Assembly (NCBI GenBank): GCA_003862155.1 | Contig: QOUV01000008.1 | Location: 24,823 to 88,822, forward strand | DNA: 64,000 nt | DNA from: Lachnospiraceae bacterium | Lineage (GTDB): Bacteria > Bacillota > Clostridia > Lachnospirales > Lachnospiraceae | Direction of reading: 5' to 3' | Shown here: one piece after another, positions 61,274 to 64,000 of the stretch | Layout: each line of letters opens with the position of its first letter | Position numbering within the stretch: the first letter of the stretch is position 1 | The notes under the pieces: generated by a model | What the model was told of the DNA's origin: nothing | The model's database searches: none | The model's input: the letters and a program-made list of their open reading frames with translations, nothing else | Made by a program: the position numbers and the translations under genes

Positions 61274-62937
61274 ACTTCCTGAATCACCGGAAGGATCATA
61301 GGATTTCTCTGTGTCTTCTTCCAGACGTAATCTGAAAGGACGTTCTTGACCTCAGTCTTGATGCGAGACCAGTCGCGTACCTTCTGATCCTCTAAATCTA
61401 CAAGTTTGTCAGATACTATCTCTTTGGCATCCTCCATCAAATCCTCCGAATCCTTCACATAGACGAATCCGCGGGATACGATGTCAGGGCCTGCGGCGAT
61501 AGTGCCGCTTGCGCTGTCCATTGCCATAACTACAATAATGATTCCGTCCTCAGCCAGATGCTGTCTGTCGCGAAGAACGATATTTCCTACGTCTCCGACT
61601 CCAAGACCATCGACCATAACTGTTCCGGTGTGAACGTGGCCTGTGACCTTTGCCTGTCCCTTCTCGTTAAACTCGAGGACATCTCCTGAGGATAAGATCT
61701 TTATATGCTCTGTGTCGTATCCAAGTGCCCTCGCGATCCTCTCCTGAGCCTTCAGGTGCTTGTACTCTCCGTGTACAGGGATAGAATACTTTGGCTTTAC
61801 AAGTGAGTAGATAAGCTTTATCTCCTCCTGGCAGGCGTGTCCTGAAACATGGATATCACGGAAAATGACGTTTGCACCCTTTCGATAGAGCTCGTCTATA
61901 ACGTTTGAAACGTCCTTCTCATTTCCTGGTATAGCACGGGATGAGAAAATTATCGTATCGTCAGGCTTTATCGAAATCTTCTTGTGAGTTCCGTTTGCCA
62001 TTCGTGAAAGTGCAGCCATCGACTCTCCCTGGCTTCCGGTCGTTATGATAACTGTCCTGCTGTCAGGGTATTTGTTCAGGTCGTCTGCCGAGATCAGTGT
62101 CTTCTCAGGGAACCTGATATAGCCAAGCTTCTGGGCGATGTCGATGATAGTTACCATGCTTCTGCCCTCTACAGCTACTTTTCTGCCGTATCTGTAGGCA
62201 GTATTTATGATCTGCTGGACACGGTCCACATTCGAGGCAAATGTAGCGATAATTATACGGTGGTCCCTGTTCTCTGCAAATATATCGTTAAATAGTTCTC
62301 CGACAGTGCTCTCAGACGGTGTAAATCCAGGTTTCTCAGCATTGGTCGAATCGCACATGAGTCCTAAGACGCCGTGTTTTCCGATCTCTGCGATTCTCTG
62401 CAGATCGATCGTATCTCCGTAAACAGGTGTGTAGTCGACTTTGAAATCTCCGGTGTGCATTATGACTCCGACCGGAGTAAAGATGGCAAGTGCAGCGGCA
62501 TCCTGAATGCTGTGATTTGTCTTTATGAATTCTACCTTGAATGGACCTGTCTGAATAGTCTGGCCGTATTTTACGACCTTTCTTCTGGTCTTTTCGAGAA
62601 TGCCTTTTTCCTCGAGCTTGTGATCGATTATGCCCATCGTAAGCTTCGTAGCGTAGATCGGCGCATTGACTTCGCGGATGACATAGGGAATAGCTCCGAT
62701 ATGGTCCTCATGACCGTGAGTTATGAAAAATCCCTTGACCTTTTCTTTATTTTCAACCAGATATGTGATGTCCGGGATGCACATGTCGATTCCCAACATG
62801 TCGTCCTCTGGAAATGCGAGTCCACAGTCAACGACGATTATCGTATCCCTGTACTCGAATGCTGTCATATTCATACCGATCTGCTCAAGACCGCCTAATG
62901 GTATGACTTTAAGATGTGCTTTTGTATGAGTTTTCAT
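61270..62937 (-). CDS. rnjA: Ribonuclease J
   Basis: A 555-residue metallo-beta-lactamase/beta-CASP nuclease that processes and degrades RNA with both endonuclease and 5' exonuclease activity. The metal site ITHGHEDHIGAIPYV, the beta-CASP segment, and PVHGEYKHLKAQ are visible. Length equals Bacillus RNase J1. ATG 62937 is chosen over 62958 because GGAGGTATA directly precedes it and homologues begin there (THTKAHLKVIPLGGLEQIG). Confidence 0.96.
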   Translation of the reverse strand: MKTHTKAHLKVIPLGGLEQIGMNMTAFEYRDTIIVVDCGLAFPEDDMLGIDMCIPDITYLVENKEKVKGFFITHGHEDHIGAIPYVIREVNAPIYATKLTMGIIDHKLEEKGILEKTRRKVVKYGQTIQTGPFKVEFIKTNHSIQDAAALAIFTPVGVIMHTGDFKVDYTPVYGDTIDLQRIAEIGKHGVLGLMCDSTNAEKPGFTPSESTVGELFNDIFAENRDHRIIIATFASNVDRVQQIINTAYRYGRKVAVEGRSMVTIIDIAQKLGYIRFPEKTLISADDLNKYPDSRTVIITTGSQGESMAALSRMANGTHKKISIKPDDTIIFSSRAIPGNEKDVSNVIDELYRKGANVIFRDIHVSGHACQEEIKLIYSLVKPKYSIPVHGEYKHLKAQERIARALGYDTEHIKILSSGDVLEFNEKGQAKVTGHVHTGTVMVDGLGVGDVGNIVLRDRQHLAEDGIIIVVMAMDSASGTIAAGPDIVSRGFVYVKDSEDLMEDAKEIVSDKLVDLEDQKVRDWSRIKTEVKNVLSDYVWKKTQRNPMILPVIQEV

Positions 62938-62985
62938 TATACCTCCGTTTTCAGGCATAGCTTCACAGAGGGCAGTATTTTTGCA

Positions 62986-63021
62986 TGAAAAAAAGAGCTG
63001 TACCGCCTTCTGCGTTCCGCT
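62986..63021 (-). terminator. Probable terminator after the DUF1292 gene
   Basis: On the minus strand an imperfect stem (AGCGGAACGC with GCGGTACAGCT, 63021-62996) is followed by CTTTTTTTC. It lies 6 bases after the DUF1292 stop and before rnjA. The stem has two mismatches and a bulge, so strength is uncertain. Confidence 0.55.
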
Positions 63022-63026
63022 TTGAA

Positions 63027-63287
63027 TTATTCTTCTGTGTCACTTAATTCTTCTCTGAAAACAGCAAAAACCGCATCGATAGTCTTCTGATCCTCTATAA
63101 GCTCATACTCGAGCTCACCGTCTGAATCAGCTGTCTTTCTCATAATGTAACAGTCAGTCTCCTCCTCTTTGTCAGGATCCTGATCTGAAACTAACAGATA
63201 GCTCTGCTGGTTTATAACTGTCTCTGAAATTATATAAAAATCCTGCTCTTTACCGGATTCTTCATCAAAAAAACTAATTTTTTCCAT
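63027..63287 (-). CDS. DUF1292 family protein (YrzB-like)
   Basis: An 86-residue acidic protein with the family pattern F-x-DEESG-K-E-Q-D-F at the N-terminus and a Glu/Asp-rich C-terminus. Function is unknown; it is regularly found after ruvX/yrrK in Firmicutes. It overlaps ruvX by 14 bases, so translation is coupled. Confidence 0.88.
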   Translation of the reverse strand: MEKISFFDEESGKEQDFYIISETVINQQSYLLVSDQDPDKEEETDCYIMRKTADSDGELEYELIEDQKTIDAVFAVFREELSDTEE

Positions 63288-63711
63288 GTCTTAACATGTA
63301 TGTCTCTAAAATAAGAACTGCTGCAGCCTGATCCACAGTCTGCTTGACTTCGTGGGGATTCTTCTTTCCTCCCGCTATTATAGTACTCTCAGCCTCTATA
63401 GTCGTAAAACGCTCGTCCTGGTAATCTACCGGGATACCGAGCTTTTGAACAAGAAGGTCACCAAACGCTCTTGTCACCTGGCACCTGTCTCCCTCTATAC
63501 CGTCAAGGCCCAGAGGAAGGCCCAGTACAATTTTTATAATGTGATATTCTTCACAGATCTCCCTTATGGCAGCAATAGTCTGCCTGTACTTCGTCGGGTG
63601 CTTCCTCTTTATCGTGGTAAGCCCCTGTGCAGTAATAAAAAGTGGGTCAGAAACTGCTGCACCAACAGTTTTAGACCCATAATCAAGTCCTAAAATCCGT
63701 CCTTCAGCCAT
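63274..63711 (-). CDS. ruvX: RuvX/YqgF, Holliday junction resolvase-like nuclease (rRNA processing)
   Basis: A 145-residue RNase H-fold protein. The catalytic Asp is in LGLDYGSKTVGAAVSD, and YQDERFTTIEAES and DQAAAVLILETYM complete the family pattern. In E. coli YqgF is essential and trims 16S rRNA precursors. It overlaps ireB by one base and DUF1292 by 14. Confidence 0.94.
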   Translation of the reverse strand: MAEGRILGLDYGSKTVGAAVSDPLFITAQGLTTIKRKHPTKYRQTIAAIREICEEYHIIKIVLGLPLGLDGIEGDRCQVTRAFGDLLVQKLGIPVDYQDERFTTIEAESTIIAGGKKNPHEVKQTVDQAAAVLILETYMLRHGKN

Positions 63712-63977
63712 CAGTCTTCCCAGGCTTTTCTCTTGATGTATTCGCGAAGAAGCTCCTCAACCAGCTCATCGCGCTCAACCTTCATGATGAGGCTTCTGGC
63801 GTTGTTGTGGCTTGTGATAAAAGTCGGATCGCCTGACATAATATATCCGACTATCTGATTCACCGGGTTATAGCCTTTTTCAGAAAGTGCCTTGTAAACT
63901 AATTCGATGATCTCCTTCACCGAAATAGAATTATCGCTCGTAACCTTAAAGTACTGAGTCTGATTAACATCTTTCAT
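63711..63977 (-). CDS. ireB: IreB family regulatory phosphoprotein (YrzL/UPF0297)
   Basis: An 88-residue protein with the conserved block VKEIIELVYKALSEKGYNP and IVGYIMSGDPTFITSHNNAR. In Enterococcus it is a substrate of the Ser/Thr kinase IreK and affects cephalosporin tolerance. The order ireB-ruvX-DUF1292 matches yrzL-yrrK-yrzB of Bacillus. The start has GGAGAAC six to ten bases upstream. Confidence 0.95.
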   Translation of the reverse strand: MKDVNQTQYFKVTSDNSISVKEIIELVYKALSEKGYNPVNQIVGYIMSGDPTFITSHNNARSLIMKVERDELVEELLREYIKRKAWED

Positions 63978-64000
63978 AAAAGTTCTCCTTCACGAATCCA

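Noticed and set aside
62374..62898. 174-codon plus-strand ORF opposite rnjA
   Set aside because: It is a shadow of the strongly conserved RNase J reading frame and has no recognisable domain.

Overview
The window looks like a chromosomal segment of a motile, Gram-positive anaerobe of the Lachnospiraceae (Butyrivibrio/Roseburia-like; genus not assignable from sequence alone). Grounds are the topA-codY-flgB junction followed by a long fla/che operon, a two-domain FliY, a type III glutamine synthetase, DUF5716/DUF5717-type proteins, a folate-type ECF transporter under a tetrahydrofolate riboswitch, and the ireB-ruvX-DUF1292-rnjA block. No rRNA, tRNA, CRISPR array, prophage or insertion sequence was seen.

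Region 1 (31.2 kb down to 1, minus strand) is a nearly complete fla/che cluster: flgB-flgC-fliE-fliF-fliG-fliH-fliI-fliJ-motE-like, then a 1211-residue glycosyltransferase/methyltransferase, then fliK-flgE, a 118-bp tandem repeat, a TIGR02530-type gene and flgD. A terminator and a new promoter follow, then motA-motB-fliL-fliM-fliY-cheY-fliO-fliP-fliQ-fliR-flhB-flhA-flhF-flhG-pilZ-cheB (cheB cut by the window edge). Most genes overlap or abut. Unusual points are flgE lying before flgD, the repeat between them, no flbD gene, a surface-protein-like tail on FlgD, and a CheB receiver domain that has lost its phospho-acceptor Asp.

Region 2 (31.3-37.7 kb) has codY and topA on the minus strand, diverging from comM-dprA on the plus strand. 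codY has its own promoter with a CodY-box-like site between -35 and -10.

Region 3 (37.1-49.8 kb, minus strand) is the least ordinary part. It starts at a TTG-initiated DUF5717-type protein (1141 aa), followed by an Hsp70-like DUF5716-type protein, a helical-repeat protein, and a 950-aa ORF in which a membrane-anchored coiled-coil protein is fused in frame to glutamyl-tRNA synthetase. A UvrD-type helicase, a GlgX-like GH13 protein lacking all three catalytic acids, and a DUF5662-type protein follow. The first four genes are the best candidate for an undescribed system.

Region 4 (49.8-64 kb) is metabolic and housekeeping: a CobD/HisC-like aminotransferase (plus strand), a folT-like gene with THF riboswitch, asnB-glnN behind a leader terminator, yajC, tgt, aroC, a lactonase-like propeller protein, a U32 protein plus TrmR-like methyltransferase (probable mo5U34 tRNA modification), RNase J, DUF1292, ruvX and ireB.
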